Notes under the pieces: model-generated | What the model was told of the DNA's origin: nothing | Seen by the model: only the letters and a program-made list of their open reading frames with translations | Databases searched by the model: none | Assembly: GCF_024496245.1 (NCBI RefSeq) | Contig: NZ_CP101740.1 | Coordinates: 2,045,501 to 2,109,500, forward strand | Length of the DNA stretch: 64,000 nucleotides | Direction: 5' to 3' | DNA from: Sphingomonas qomolangmaensis | GTDB taxonomy: Bacteria; Pseudomonadota; Alphaproteobacteria; Sphingomonadales; Sphingomonadaceae | Shown here: positions 33,505 to 42,290 of the stretch, piece after piece | Numbering within the stretch: the stretch's first letter is position 1 | Layout: every line of letters begins with the position of its first letter | Made by a program: the position numbers and the translations under genes

Positions 33505-34440
33505 TCATGCCGCGCGCTCCTCGACCAGATCGACGAAGATGTCCTCGAGGCTCGACTTCGACGTGTCGAGATCCTTGAACGCAACCCCCATGTCGGCGAG
33601 GCGGCGGAGCAGCGAGGGGATGCCCGTCCGTTCGGCCTGCGCATCGAACACGTAGCGCAATTTATGCCCCTCATCGATCAGCGCCAAATCCCATTCGGCG
33701 AGCTCGGGGGGCACCGCGGTCATCGGCTCGCTCAGCGCGATCTCCATCTGGCGCTTGCCAAGCTTCTTCATCAGCTCGGCCTTGCGCTCGACCAGCAGCA
33801 ATTCACCCTTGTTGATCACCCCGACGCGGTCGGCCATTTCCTCGGCCTCCTCGATATAATGCGTCGTCAGGATGATCGTCACGCCACGCTCGCGCAGCCG
33901 GTGGACCAGCCGCCACATGTCGCGGCGTAGCGACACGTCGACCCCCGCGGTGGGCTCGTCGAGAAACAGGATGTCGGGTTCGTGGCTCAGCGCCTTGGCG
34001 ATCAACACGCGGCGCTTCATGCCGCCCGACAATTCGAGCAGCTTGGCGTCGCGCTTGTCCCACAAGGACAGGTCGCGCAGCACCTGTTCGAGATACGCAT
34101 CGTCGCGCTTCTTGCCGAACAGCCCGCGGCTGAAGCGGACGGTGGCGATCACGCTTTCGAAGGCGTCGGTCGACAATTCCTGCGGCACCAGCCCGATGAC
34201 CGAGCGCGCATAGCGATAATCGACCTGTGCATCGCGCCCCGCGACGGTGATCGTGCCGGTCGTCGGCGTGACGATACCGCAGACGATCGAAATCAGCGTC
34301 GTCTTGCCCGCACCATTGGGGCCGAGCAGCGCGAAAATCTCGCCCTTGGCGATATCGAGATCGACCGATTTGAGCGCCTGGTGGCCCGAGGCATAGGTCT
34401 TGCTGACGCCGCGAATGGCGAGGATCGGTTCGGTCTGCAT
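33505..34440 (-). CDS. ABC transporter ATP-binding protein
   Basis: A 311-residue ATPase that drives the ABC-2 permease encoded just downstream. Walker A is GPNGAGKTT, the Q-loop lies in LVPQELS, the ABC signature is LSGGMKRR, Walker B with catalytic Glu is LFLDEPTAG, and the switch His is in [10 protein letters not shown]. The C-terminal part (after residue 230) includes the extra domain common in DrrA/CcmA-like exporters. The start ATG at 34440 gives [16 protein letters not shown]. The substrate is unknown. Confidence 0.95.
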   Translation of the reverse strand: MQTEPILAIRGVSKTYASGHQALKSVDLDIAKGEIFALLGPNGAGKTTLISIVCGIVTPTTGTITVAGRDAQVDYRYARSVIGLVPQELSTDAFESVIATVRFSRGLFGKKRDDAYLEQVLRDLSLWDKRDAKLLELSGGMKRRVLIAKALSHEPDILFLDEPTAGVDVSLRRDMWRLVHRLRERGVTIILTTHYIEEAEEMADRVGVINKGELLLVERKAELMKKLGKRQMEIALSEPMTAVPPELAEWDLALIDEGHKLRYVFDAQAERTGIPSLLRRLADMGVAFKDLDTSKSSLEDIFVDLVEERAA

Positions 34441-34822
34441 GGGCCCCCGCGGTCGGTTCGTGTGCGCGTTAGCTAGGGCGCGCGGGGGGCGAGGGCAAGG
34501 CGGGGCAGCGGATGCGGCGGAGTTTGGTTCGAGAGTCCCCGCTTGGTGGCTCCCGGCGCTCGGAAAGCTACAAAAGCTACACTACGCACCCCCCGGATCC
34601 GCCCTTTCCGCGGAACGAAACGCGCCGCGGAGGAGGAGGAGGAGGAGGAGGAGGAGGGAAGCGTGTTCATGCGGCATGCGTATCAAAGCGGGAGCTTGTA
34701 GGACAGCGGGGTTGGCTTGGCGGCGTCCTGATCGTGCCCGGCTGGCCGAGGGAATGGCTGAACGTGGTGGAAAGCGAACCGGCTGCTATTTGGCGCGTCA
34801 CGCGGAAAGCTGGCGCACGCGT
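34441..34822. other. Non-coding stretch with GGA repeats
   Basis: These 382 bases separate the ABC unit from the lipoprotein gene. They hold about eight tandem GGA triplets near 34629-34657 and no frame with a plausible start and ribosome binding site; translations give poly-Gly or Arg-rich strings. The rest may be the control region of the ABC genes. Confidence 0.45.
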
Positions 34823-35389
34823 TCAGCGTTCCCAGCGGCGTAAGCTGGCAGTTGATTGATCGTACATCGCCCCAAGCGACCCGACTTGATTGTCACGGAA
34901 GTGGATCGTCAGCACCAGGTCGCCATATGGCATAACGGCCGTGCAGAGTCCGGGCCGCGCCCCGTCGTCCATAGCGGAGCAACCCGCCAGGGACGGGGCC
35001 CTCTGACCCGCCTCCGCCGGCAAGTCGTATGTCCAGAAGACGCCGTCACTTACCTTGCGCAATGGCCGGCTCCGCCATGAAGGCGGGCCAGCTGCACAGA
35101 CAGTCAAGTTGACTCGCGCCTCCGTTCCCGCAGCACGGGCGCACATCCGCTTTTTGCTCGCTACGGCCACCAAGTTCCGTTCGGGCAGGCCAGCTTCGGG
35201 ATTAAGGTAGAACGAAAATCCGTCCTTTGCGTCGGATGCCGGCAGGAAGAACGGCGTGTCGGTGTCCGAGATGTCGTTGACCGTCGGAACTTCGAAGACT
35301 CGCCCCTCCAACCGACGCTCGACCGATGCCGAACACGCCCCGAGTAAGGTGACGATGAATAACGGAACCGTGGTGATGCGCCTCTTCAT
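34823..35389 (-). CDS. Putative lipoprotein of unknown function
   Basis: A 188-residue protein with a lipoprotein signal (MKRRITTVPLFIVTLLGAC; lipobox LLGAC, lipidated Cys near residue 19). The mature part has several further Cys, e.g. KRMCARAAG, TVCAAG, AGCSAM and GLCTAV, which may form disulfides. No family was recognised. The A/T content is a little higher than in neighbours. It is isolated, with non-coding DNA on both sides. Confidence 0.65.
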   Translation of the reverse strand: MKRRITTVPLFIVTLLGACSASVERRLEGRVFEVPTVNDISDTDTPFFLPASDAKDGFSFYLNPEAGLPERNLVAVASKKRMCARAAGTEARVNLTVCAAGPPSWRSRPLRKVSDGVFWTYDLPAEAGQRAPSLAGCSAMDDGARPGLCTAVMPYGDLVLTIHFRDNQVGSLGAMYDQSTASLRRWER

Positions 35390-35525
35390 AGCGGCACGCT
35401 AAAAGGAGAATGCAACGTCCGCAATGAGGCGGCAACAGCGCCATGAGCAATGTCCAAAGGTGGGCGTTTTTGGTCATCCGCGTGATCGGCAACGAAATGG
35501 CCGCAGGTGGGCCAAACTGCCCCCG

Positions 35526-36266
35526 CTACTTCGCCGCCCGCGCCGCCGCCACCGCCGCCTGCATCTGTTCGAGCGGGATCGCGCCGGCAAGCACGCGGTT
35601 GCCGATCACCCAGGCGGGGGTGCCGGTCATCCCCAATTGCCCCGCCATCGACAGGTTCTTCGACAATTCGTCGGTCGCCGCCTTCGATCGCGCAAAGGCC
35701 TGCCCCGCCGCGCGGTTGAGCCCCGCGCGCGCGATCGCGGCGTCGATCGATTGCGGCGTCAGACGCCCAGCCGCGAACAATGCGTCGTGATAGGCGGCGA
35801 ACTTGCCCTGCCGGGCGGCGGCAAGGCTCCATTCGGCGGCGGTGCGGCTTTGCGCGCTCAGGATCGGCAGCTCGCGGAACACCACGCGCACCTTGGGGTC
35901 GGCGGCGATCAGCCGGTCGAGCATGGGCAGGCTGGCGCGGCAATAGCCGCACGCATAGTCCATATAAGCGACAACGGTGACGTCGGGGTTCTTGGCCCCC
36001 TTCCACGCGCTGCCGAACGGGGTGACGATGCCTGCGCGATTGGCCTGCACCACCTTGCCGGTTTCGCGGTCGCGCAGCCGCTCCATCGCCTGCGGGATGA
36101 TCTCGGGGTTGGCGAGGATATAGTCGCGCACCGTCGCCTCGACCCCCGCGCGATCGGCGCCGCCGGGTGCGGGGCGGACCGAGGCATAGACCGCCGCCCC
36201 CACCAGCCCGGCGAACAGGAAGGCGATTGCCAGCAGGATGGGGCTTCGCAACAAACGGTCGATCAT
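35526..36266 (-). CDS. DsbA-family thiol:disulfide protein
   Basis: A 246-residue thioredoxin-fold protein anchored by an N-terminal helix (residues 8-29) and facing the periplasm. An N-terminal helical stretch (LANPEIIPQAMERL) resembles the region used for oligomerisation in ScsC/DsbA-like proteins. The redox motif is CGYC (C106-C109), and the cis-Pro loop reads MTGTPAWV. It probably oxidises or isomerises disulfides of exported proteins. Its ATG overlaps the stop of the M48 protease gene by four bases (ATGA), so both are co-translated. Confidence 0.9.
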   Translation of the reverse strand: MIDRLLRSPILLAIAFLFAGLVGAAVYASVRPAPGGADRAGVEATVRDYILANPEIIPQAMERLRDRETGKVVQANRAGIVTPFGSAWKGAKNPDVTVVAYMDYACGYCRASLPMLDRLIAADPKVRVVFRELPILSAQSRTAAEWSLAAARQGKFAAYHDALFAAGRLTPQSIDAAIARAGLNRAAGQAFARSKAATDELSKNLSMAGQLGMTGTPAWVIGNRVLAGAIPLEQMQAAVAAARAAK

Positions 36267-37609
36267 CGGCGGCGGCCCTTCTGGTCCTTCACCGCGAATT
36301 CGGCGGTCATCTGGATATCCTGTGCGCGGATATAGTCGGGGGTACCCGGCGGCAACCCCGCCATCGCCGCGCGCGCGCTTACCAAGGCGCGCATCGGTTC
36401 GTTCGACAGGCTGGCCTGTTCGGCGGCGGCGAGCGCGGTGCGCGGGCCGTCGCCCTTGCGCTCGTACACCACCCCCAATTGATACCAGGCGAACGGGTTG
36501 CGATCGTCGCGCGCAACCGCCTGGCGAAGCACCTGCTCGGCCTCGGCCAGATGCTTGGGATCCTCGGTCGCGATCAGTGCGTGGCCGAAGGTGGTGGCGA
36601 TCAGCGGCTGGAAACGCGTCTTGGTGGTCGCTTCGCGCAGCGGCGCCAGCGCTTCGACGGGCTTGCCCGATTCGAGCAGGATCTGCCCCTGCAGCTCGAG
36701 GAAATAGGGATCGTGCGGCGCATATTGCACCAGCGCCGCCGCCTCGGCCGCCGCCTTGGCCGGATAGCCGGTGCGGTGGAAGGCATATGCGCGCGCATAA
36801 TGCGCGGGGATCGAATTGTCGGTCGCGGGATAGCTGCGCAATGTCGCCGGCGCATCGTTGACATAGCCGCGAAGCTTGGCCTGGACACGCTTGAAGCGCG
36901 ATTGCATGTCGGCGTCGACCGGTGCGTTGAACGCCGGCGCAACCGACAAGTCACCGGTCAGATTGGCGATCCGCTCGCCCGACAGCGGATGGGTGCGTTG
37001 ATAGCCGTTGTTCTGCGGGATCGCGAGGCGGAATTCCTGGTTCTGCAGCTTCTTGAAGAAGTCGAGCATCCCACGCCCGCTGACCTTGGCGGTGTTGAGA
37101 TAGCGCACGCCCGCGGCATCGGCCGCCGATTCCTGGCCGCGCGAAAAGGCGAGAAAGCTGCCCATTGCCGCCTGCTGCCCCGCGGCGAGGATTCCCGCCC
37201 CCGCCTCGCCCGCGCCCACCGCGATCGCGGCGACGCCGAGCACCAGGCTGAGGATCGTCATCCCCATCGCCTCTTTCATCATCTGGCCCTGCAAAGGCAC
37301 ATGGCCGCCGGTGACATGGCCAAGCTCGTGCGCGATCACGCCCTGGACTTCGTTGGCGCTGTCGGCGGCGTTGATCAGCCCCGAATGGATGTACACCGCC
37401 TGCCCGCCGGCGACGAAGGCGTTGATCGAGCCATCGTTGATCAGCACCATCCGCACGTTGCGCGGATTGAGGTCGGCGGCCTCGATCATCGGCCGCGCCA
37501 TGTCGTTGAGCAGCGCCTCGGTCTCGGCATCGCGAAGGATCGATTGCGCGGCAGCGGGCTGGGCTGCCAGCAGCGTGACGAGCGCGATTACGGGGAACAG
37601 GCGCTTCAT
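36263..37609 (-). CDS. Exported M48 metalloprotease with TPR repeats (BepA-like)
   Basis: A 448-residue periplasmic protease of the BepA/YfgC type, which in E. coli looks after assembly of outer-membrane proteins such as LptD. A signal peptide (residues 1-22, ending AAAQ) leads to the catalytic domain with zinc motif HELGH (94-98) and the third-ligand Glu in ESAAD near residue 160. The C-terminal half (about 250-440) consists of TPR-like helices. It is coupled to the DsbA-like gene, which fits joint work on disulfide-bearing envelope proteins (inference). No strong ribosome binding site decides against the ATG at 37609. Confidence 0.9.
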   Translation of the reverse strand: MKRLFPVIALVTLLAAQPAAAQSILRDAETEALLNDMARPMIEAADLNPRNVRMVLINDGSINAFVAGGQAVYIHSGLINAADSANEVQGVIAHELGHVTGGHVPLQGQMMKEAMGMTILSLVLGVAAIAVGAGEAGAGILAAGQQAAMGSFLAFSRGQESAADAAGVRYLNTAKVSGRGMLDFFKKLQNQEFRLAIPQNNGYQRTHPLSGERIANLTGDLSVAPAFNAPVDADMQSRFKRVQAKLRGYVNDAPATLRSYPATDNSIPAHYARAYAFHRTGYPAKAAAEAAALVQYAPHDPYFLELQGQILLESGKPVEALAPLREATTKTRFQPLIATTFGHALIATEDPKHLAEAEQVLRQAVARDDRNPFAWYQLGVVYERKGDGPRTALAAAEQASLSNEPMRALVSARAAMAGLPPGTPDYIRAQDIQMTAEFAVKDQKGRRR

Positions 37610-37703
37610 TGCCTACATATCGGTGGTTTCAGCGCGTGGATCAACGCCCGTGCGCGAAACGAGGGGCCGTGCGTCGCGCGACGCACGGCCCCCGGGTCGA
37701 TGA

Positions 37704-40487
37704 TCAGGCCCCGAAGGTGCGCTGCCACCAGCCGCGGCGCGGCGAACCGTCGCCGCCTTCTTCGCCGTCGGTGCCGTCGCGGTCGCTCGCGTCGGACGAA
37801 ACGCTGCGATCGGTCGCATCGGCCGAGGCCGCGCGCTCGGTCGCCACCGGCGCGACGTCCTGCACCACCGAACCGGTATCGGCCTCGATCGCAGCGGGTG
37901 CGTCTTCGGCTACCTTCTTGCGGCGCGTGCGCTTGGGTTTTTCGGCGACGGGCTCGGCTTCGACCGGCACCGGTGCCGCCTCGACCGCAACCTCGTCGGC
38001 CTTCTTGCGCCGGGTGCGCCGCGGCTTGGGCGCGGGTTCTTCGGCAGCTGCCTCGATCACCGGTGCTTCGATCGGCGCTGGCTCCTCCGTCACCTCGGCT
38101 TCGACCGGCGCGTCGAGCGCGCTCGGCTTGCGACGACGCGTGCGCCGCGGCTTGGGTGCTGCTTCGGCCTCGGGCAGATCGGCGTCGGGCTCGACCACCG
38201 GCATCGCGAACGGCGCTGCGTCGCCCGCCTCGATCACCAGCGGCTCGTCTTCGGCCTCTGCCGCCTGCTCGCCCGCTGCGGTCTCACCCGAGTCGCGACG
38301 ACCGCCGCGACGGCCACGCCGCCGCCGCTTGCCGCGACGCTCGCCGCCGTCTTCGCGCTCGGCCTGCGGGGTGTCGCCCCCCGCCGGACCATAGACCGCG
38401 CGATCCTCGTCGAGCTCGTCGTCGCTACCGATATCGAGCGATTCGCCCGCGACGCCATCGGCCTCGCCTGCTTCGGCTTCACCGGCCTCACCCTCGACGC
38501 CATTCTGGTCGTCGCGCGCACGGCCACGACGACCGCGCCGGCGGCGGCGGCGGCGACGTGCGCCATCGCCATCGCCTTCAGCCTCGGCCTCGCCTTCGGC
38601 CGCCTTGCGTTCGCGCGGACGGCGCGGCTCGACGACCTCGGCCTCGACCTCCTCCTCGATCTCGTCCTCTTCCTCGAAGATTTCGAGATCGTCCTCGGGT
38701 TCCTCGACTACCGGATCGAAGCGCGGGGCATAGGCCGGCGGCGGACCACCCGCCTCGACCGTCATGCGCGCACCCTCGATCTCACCATCCGACGTAACCT
38801 CGACGGTCACGCCATAGCGCTCCTCGATCTCGGCGATGTCGCCGCGCTTCTTGTTGAGCACGTAGAAGGCCGCTTCCTGGCTCGCGCGCAGCAGCAACTG
38901 GCTGCCGCGGCCGCGTGCCGCCTCGTCCTCGATCATCCGCAGCGCCGACAGCCCAGCCGACGATGCGGTGCGTACCAAGCCGGTGCCCTCGCAATGCGGA
39001 CACTGGCGGGTCGATGCCTCAAGCACCCCGGTGCGCAGCCGCTGACGGCTCATTTCCATGAGGCCGAACGAGCTGATCCGGCCGACCTGGATCCGTGCGC
39101 GATCGTTCTTGAGCGCCTCCTTCATCGCCTTCTCGACCTTACGGACGTTCGATCCGTGATCCATGTCGATGAAGTCGATGACGACCAGCCCCGCCATGTC
39201 GCGCAGCCGCAGCTGGCGCGCGATCTCGGCGGCTGCTTCCAAATTCGTCGCGGTCGCGGTCTGCTCGATATTATGCTCGCGCGTCGAGCGACCGGAGTTG
39301 ATGTCGATCGACACCAGTGCCTCGGTCGGGTTGATGACCAGATAGCCGCCCGATTTCAGCTGCACCACCGGATGGTACATCGCGGCCAGCTGATCCTCGA
39401 CCTGGTGGCGCTGGAACAGCGGCACCGCGTCCGAATAATGCTGCACTCGCCGCGCATGCGACGGCATCAGCAGCTTCATGAACTCCTTGGCCTGGCGATA
39501 GCCTTCGGGGCCCTCGACGATCACCTCGTCGATGTCCTTGTTGTAGATGTCGCGGATCGCGCGCTTCATGAGATCGCTGTCGCCATAGACCAAAGCGGGG
39601 GCCGAAGACTTGAGCGTCTCCTCGCGAATCCCGTCCCACAGTCGCGCAAGATAGTCGAAGTCGCGCTTGATCTCGACCTTGGTGCGCTGCAGCCCGGCGG
39701 TGCGCACGATGCAGCCCATCGTCGGCGGCAATTGCAGGTCGGCCATGATCGTCTTGAGCCGCTTGCGATCGCCCGCATTGCTGATCTTGCGGCTGATCCC
39801 GCCGCCATGCGCGGTGTTGGGCATCAGCACGCAATAGCGCCCGGCGAGCGAAAGATAGCTGGTGAGCGCCGCGCCCTTGTTGCCGCGTTCTTCCTTCACG
39901 ACCTGTACCAGCAGCACCTGGCGGCGGCGGATGACGTCCTGGATCTTGTAGCGGCGGCGCAGGTTCAGCCGGCGCTGGCGAAGCGCCTCGACCGCGGGAT
40001 CCTCGCTCGCGCCCTTCTTGCGGCGGCGCGGTTGGCCCTCGCCATCGCCGCTCGACGCTTCGCTGTCCTCGTCGTCGTGATGATCGTCGTCGTCGTCGTC
40101 CGAACGACCCTCGACCATCTCGAGATCGCCATGATCGTCGTCGTGGTCGCCGTCATCATCGTCGTCGTCATCGTCGCGCAGCGCAGCCTCTTCGGCGGCA
40201 TGCTCGGCCTCTTCGCGCAGCAGCGCGTCGCGATCCTCCTTGGGGATCTGATAATAATCGGGATGGATTTCGCTGAACGCCAGGAATCCGTGGCGGTTGC
40301 CGCCATAATCGACGAACGCAGCCTGCAGCGACGGTTCGACGCGGGTTACCTTGGCGAGATAGATATTGCCCTTGAGCTGCTTGCGCTCGGCACTCTCGAA
40401 ATCAAATTCCTCGATCCGGTTTCCCTTGACGACGGCAACCCGGGTCTCTTCCCGGTGGCGTGCGTCGATCAGCATACGCGTGGTCAT
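37704..40487 (-). CDS. rne: Ribonuclease E
   Basis: A 927-residue endoribonuclease, core of the RNA degradosome. The N-terminal S1 domain is split by a long acidic insert at about residues 75-150 (over thirty Asp/Glu, runs such as DDDDDDHHDDED) before the SYLSLAGRYCVLMP stretch. The catalytic aspartates lie in VIDFIDMDHGSN and FGLMEMSRQR, and the zinc link motif is CPHCEGTG. The C-terminal half is disordered, with alternating basic (RRRRRRRGRRGRA) and acidic segments, expected to bind RNA and degradosome partners. The ATG at 40487 has GGAG about 9 bases upstream; the longer frame to 40628 is not supported. A 475-base leader lies upstream, where RNase E often regulates its own mRNA. Confidence 0.95.
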   Translation of the reverse strand: MTTRMLIDARHREETRVAVVKGNRIEEFDFESAERKQLKGNIYLAKVTRVEPSLQAAFVDYGGNRHGFLAFSEIHPDYYQIPKEDRDALLREEAEHAAEEAALRDDDDDDDDGDHDDDHGDLEMVEGRSDDDDDDHHDDEDSEASSGDGEGQPRRRKKGASEDPAVEALRQRRLNLRRRYKIQDVIRRRQVLLVQVVKEERGNKGAALTSYLSLAGRYCVLMPNTAHGGGISRKISNAGDRKRLKTIMADLQLPPTMGCIVRTAGLQRTKVEIKRDFDYLARLWDGIREETLKSSAPALVYGDSDLMKRAIRDIYNKDIDEVIVEGPEGYRQAKEFMKLLMPSHARRVQHYSDAVPLFQRHQVEDQLAAMYHPVVQLKSGGYLVINPTEALVSIDINSGRSTREHNIEQTATATNLEAAAEIARQLRLRDMAGLVVIDFIDMDHGSNVRKVEKAMKEALKNDRARIQVGRISSFGLMEMSRQRLRTGVLEASTRQCPHCEGTGLVRTASSAGLSALRMIEDEAARGRGSQLLLRASQEAAFYVLNKKRGDIAEIEERYGVTVEVTSDGEIEGARMTVEAGGPPPAYAPRFDPVVEEPEDDLEIFEEEDEIEEEVEAEVVEPRRPRERKAAEGEAEAEGDGDGARRRRRRRRGRRGRARDDQNGVEGEAGEAEAGEADGVAGESLDIGSDDELDEDRAVYGPAGGDTPQAEREDGGERRGKRRRRGRRGGRRDSGETAAGEQAAEAEDEPLVIEAGDAAPFAMPVVEPDADLPEAEAAPKPRRTRRRKPSALDAPVEAEVTEEPAPIEAPVIEAAAEEPAPKPRRTRRKKADEVAVEAAPVPVEAEPVAEKPKRTRRKKVAEDAPAAIEADTGSVVQDVAPVATERAASADATDRSVSSDASDRDGTDGEEGGDGSPRRGWWQRTFGA

Positions 40488-40962
40488 TGATGTGTCTCCG
40501 CGCGCGCCGCGCGGGCCTGGCGGCCGGCAGTGGCGCGCGTTCATGAAGGGCGGCTGCCGGGTCGATCCCTGGCCTGGCCGCGCGGTTTGGATGAAGTGCC
40601 TCTGCTGCGCAGGCACGGTCGGGCGCATGGCCCGACTGCTTCGCTCCGGTCACGCACCCGCCGCTCGTCGCGGCGAGGGGATGCGTCGGATGCGAAAATT
40701 GCCTCATTTGCAGCGTCAACCTGGATATGCCGCGTCCCCGGAAACGCCGGGGGCGGGCAAGGATACCGCATGGAACGATCACGATCGTGAAACATCCTTG
40801 CGGTTGTTACATGGCGTAGCATTGCATCGCGCGCGCATCAACTGGCAGCGGGTTGCCGGGAGGCGGCAGGTTTTTGCCTAATTTGGAGATAACCACATCG
40901 CTTCACCGTGCCGCAAAGCGCGGCCCGCTATCGCGCTGCGACAGGGTTTTGGGACGCATCGA
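40488..40962. other. Divergent region between rne and amidase
   Basis: These 475 bases contain no convincing gene. The rne side is GC rich with short inverted repeats and would form its mRNA leader; the amidase side becomes A/T richer after 40860. A perfect 12-base palindrome is at 40779-40790. Short frames over this region are low-quality translations. Confidence 0.5.
40779..40790. promoter_or_regulatory. Palindrome, possible operator
   Basis: TCACGATCGTGA is a perfect 12-base palindrome in the divergent rne/amidase region. It could be a dimeric regulator site; no regulator is known to bind it. Confidence 0.25.
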
Positions 40963-42210
40963 ATGAAGGTTTTGGGCTGGACCGCTGCGTATCGGGGGCG
41001 GCATAGCTACCGGGTGTCGCTTTTCGTCGCCCTTTTAGCGTGCTGGCTCGGCGGAATGCCCGCCTGGGCCGGCGACGTCCGCGATATCGAAGTGAAGCGC
41101 GATCGGATCGTCATCACCTTCGACGGCGCGGTCGCGAACGCATCGACCTTCGTGCTAGACACCCCGCGGCGGATCGCGCTCGACCTGGCGGATACGCGGG
41201 CCGGCGCGCCCGCCAAGACCAGCGGGCCGGTGTCCGGCATTCGCCAGGGCCGGCTCGGCGACGACGGCGCGCGGATCGTCTTCGACCTCGCCCGCCCGGC
41301 GATCGTCACGCAAGGCCGGTTCGACGATAGCGGCCGCAAGCTCACCCTCGAACTCACAACCGTCTCCGATGACCGCTTCGCGCGCGAAGCAGTGGCCGGG
41401 CGCAAGAGCTTCGGCTTTTCGCGCCGCCCCGAGCGCCCCGACGTCCACAAGGTATCGATGCGCGTCCCCGCCGCGCGCAAGGCCCCGCCGCTGCCGCGCG
41501 TCTATGGCGAAGACGACAGCCGCCCGCTGGTGGTGATCGACGCGGGGCATGGCGGGCATGATCCCGGCGCGCTTTCACCCGAAACCGGGCTTCGCGAAAA
41601 GGACCTGACGCTCAAGACCGCGCTGGCGATCAAGGACCGGCTGCTCGAATCGGGCCGGGTGCGCGTCGCATTGACGCGTGAGAACGACAAATTCCTAATC
41701 CTGCAGGAACGCTATGGCATTGCCCGCCGGCTGGGCGCGCACCTGTTCATCTCGGTCCATTGCGACAGCGCGGGCAACCCGCTGGCGACCGGCGCCACCG
41801 CCTATACCCTGTCCGAAGTCGCATCGGACAAGGAAGCCGCGCGATTGGCGGCGCGCGAGAACCGCGCCGATATCCTGGCCGGAATCGACCTTGGCGACAC
41901 GAGCGGCGACATCTCGTCGCTGCTGATCGACCTGGCGCAGCGCGAAACGATGAACCGATCGGCCAATTTCGCGCGACTGCTCGGCCGCGAGGCGCAGCCG
42001 CTGATCCCGGTGAAGCCCGTCTTCCACCGGATGGCGTCGCTGATGGTGCTCAAGGCGCCCGACATGCCATCGGTGCTGTTCGAGACCGGCTATCTCTCGA
42101 ACAAGGGCGATGCCGACTTCATCAATTCGCGCGAAGGCCGCGAGAAGATCGCCGAGAGCGTGAAGCGCGCGACCGAAATCTTCTTCGCGCGGCGGATGGC
42201 GGCGCGCTGA
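40963..42210 (+). CDS. amiC: AMIN-domain N-acetylmuramoyl-L-alanine amidase (AmiC-like)
   Basis: A 415-residue exported cell-wall hydrolase that cleaves the amide between MurNAc and the stem peptide, splitting septal wall during division. A signal peptide (residues about 15-36) precedes an AMIN domain (about 40-130) that targets the septum, and an Amidase_3 domain (about 188-408). Zinc ligands lie in VIDAGHGGHDPG (His), LREKDLTLK (Glu) and FISVHCDSA (His), with the catalytic Glu in VLFETGYLSN. The gene precedes mrcA on the same strand, matching a joint role in wall remodelling. Confidence 0.92.
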   Translation: MKVLGWTAAYRGRHSYRVSLFVALLACWLGGMPAWAGDVRDIEVKRDRIVITFDGAVANASTFVLDTPRRIALDLADTRAGAPAKTSGPVSGIRQGRLGDDGARIVFDLARPAIVTQGRFDDSGRKLTLELTTVSDDRFAREAVAGRKSFGFSRRPERPDVHKVSMRVPAARKAPPLPRVYGEDDSRPLVVIDAGHGGHDPGALSPETGLREKDLTLKTALAIKDRLLESGRVRVALTRENDKFLILQERYGIARRLGAHLFISVHCDSAGNPLATGATAYTLSEVASDKEAARLAARENRADILAGIDLGDTSGDISSLLIDLAQRETMNRSANFARLLGREAQPLIPVKPVFHRMASLMVLKAPDMPSVLFETGYLSNKGDADFINSREGREKIAESVKRATEIFFARRMAAR

Positions 42211-42290
42211 CGCGAGCCCGGCATCCCGACGTCGCCGCGGGCACCAGCCCCATTTCCATCGCTAGGCGCTTGGTCTAAACCGCGCCGACC

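Noticed and set aside
34512..34859. 115-residue frame with poly-Gly
   Set aside because: It arises from GGA triplets, lacks a plausible start and overlaps the lipoprotein gene end.
38994..40490. 498-residue plus-strand frame across rne
   Set aside because: Antisense to RNase E; repetitive Val/Ile/Arg runs mirror the acidic repeats.
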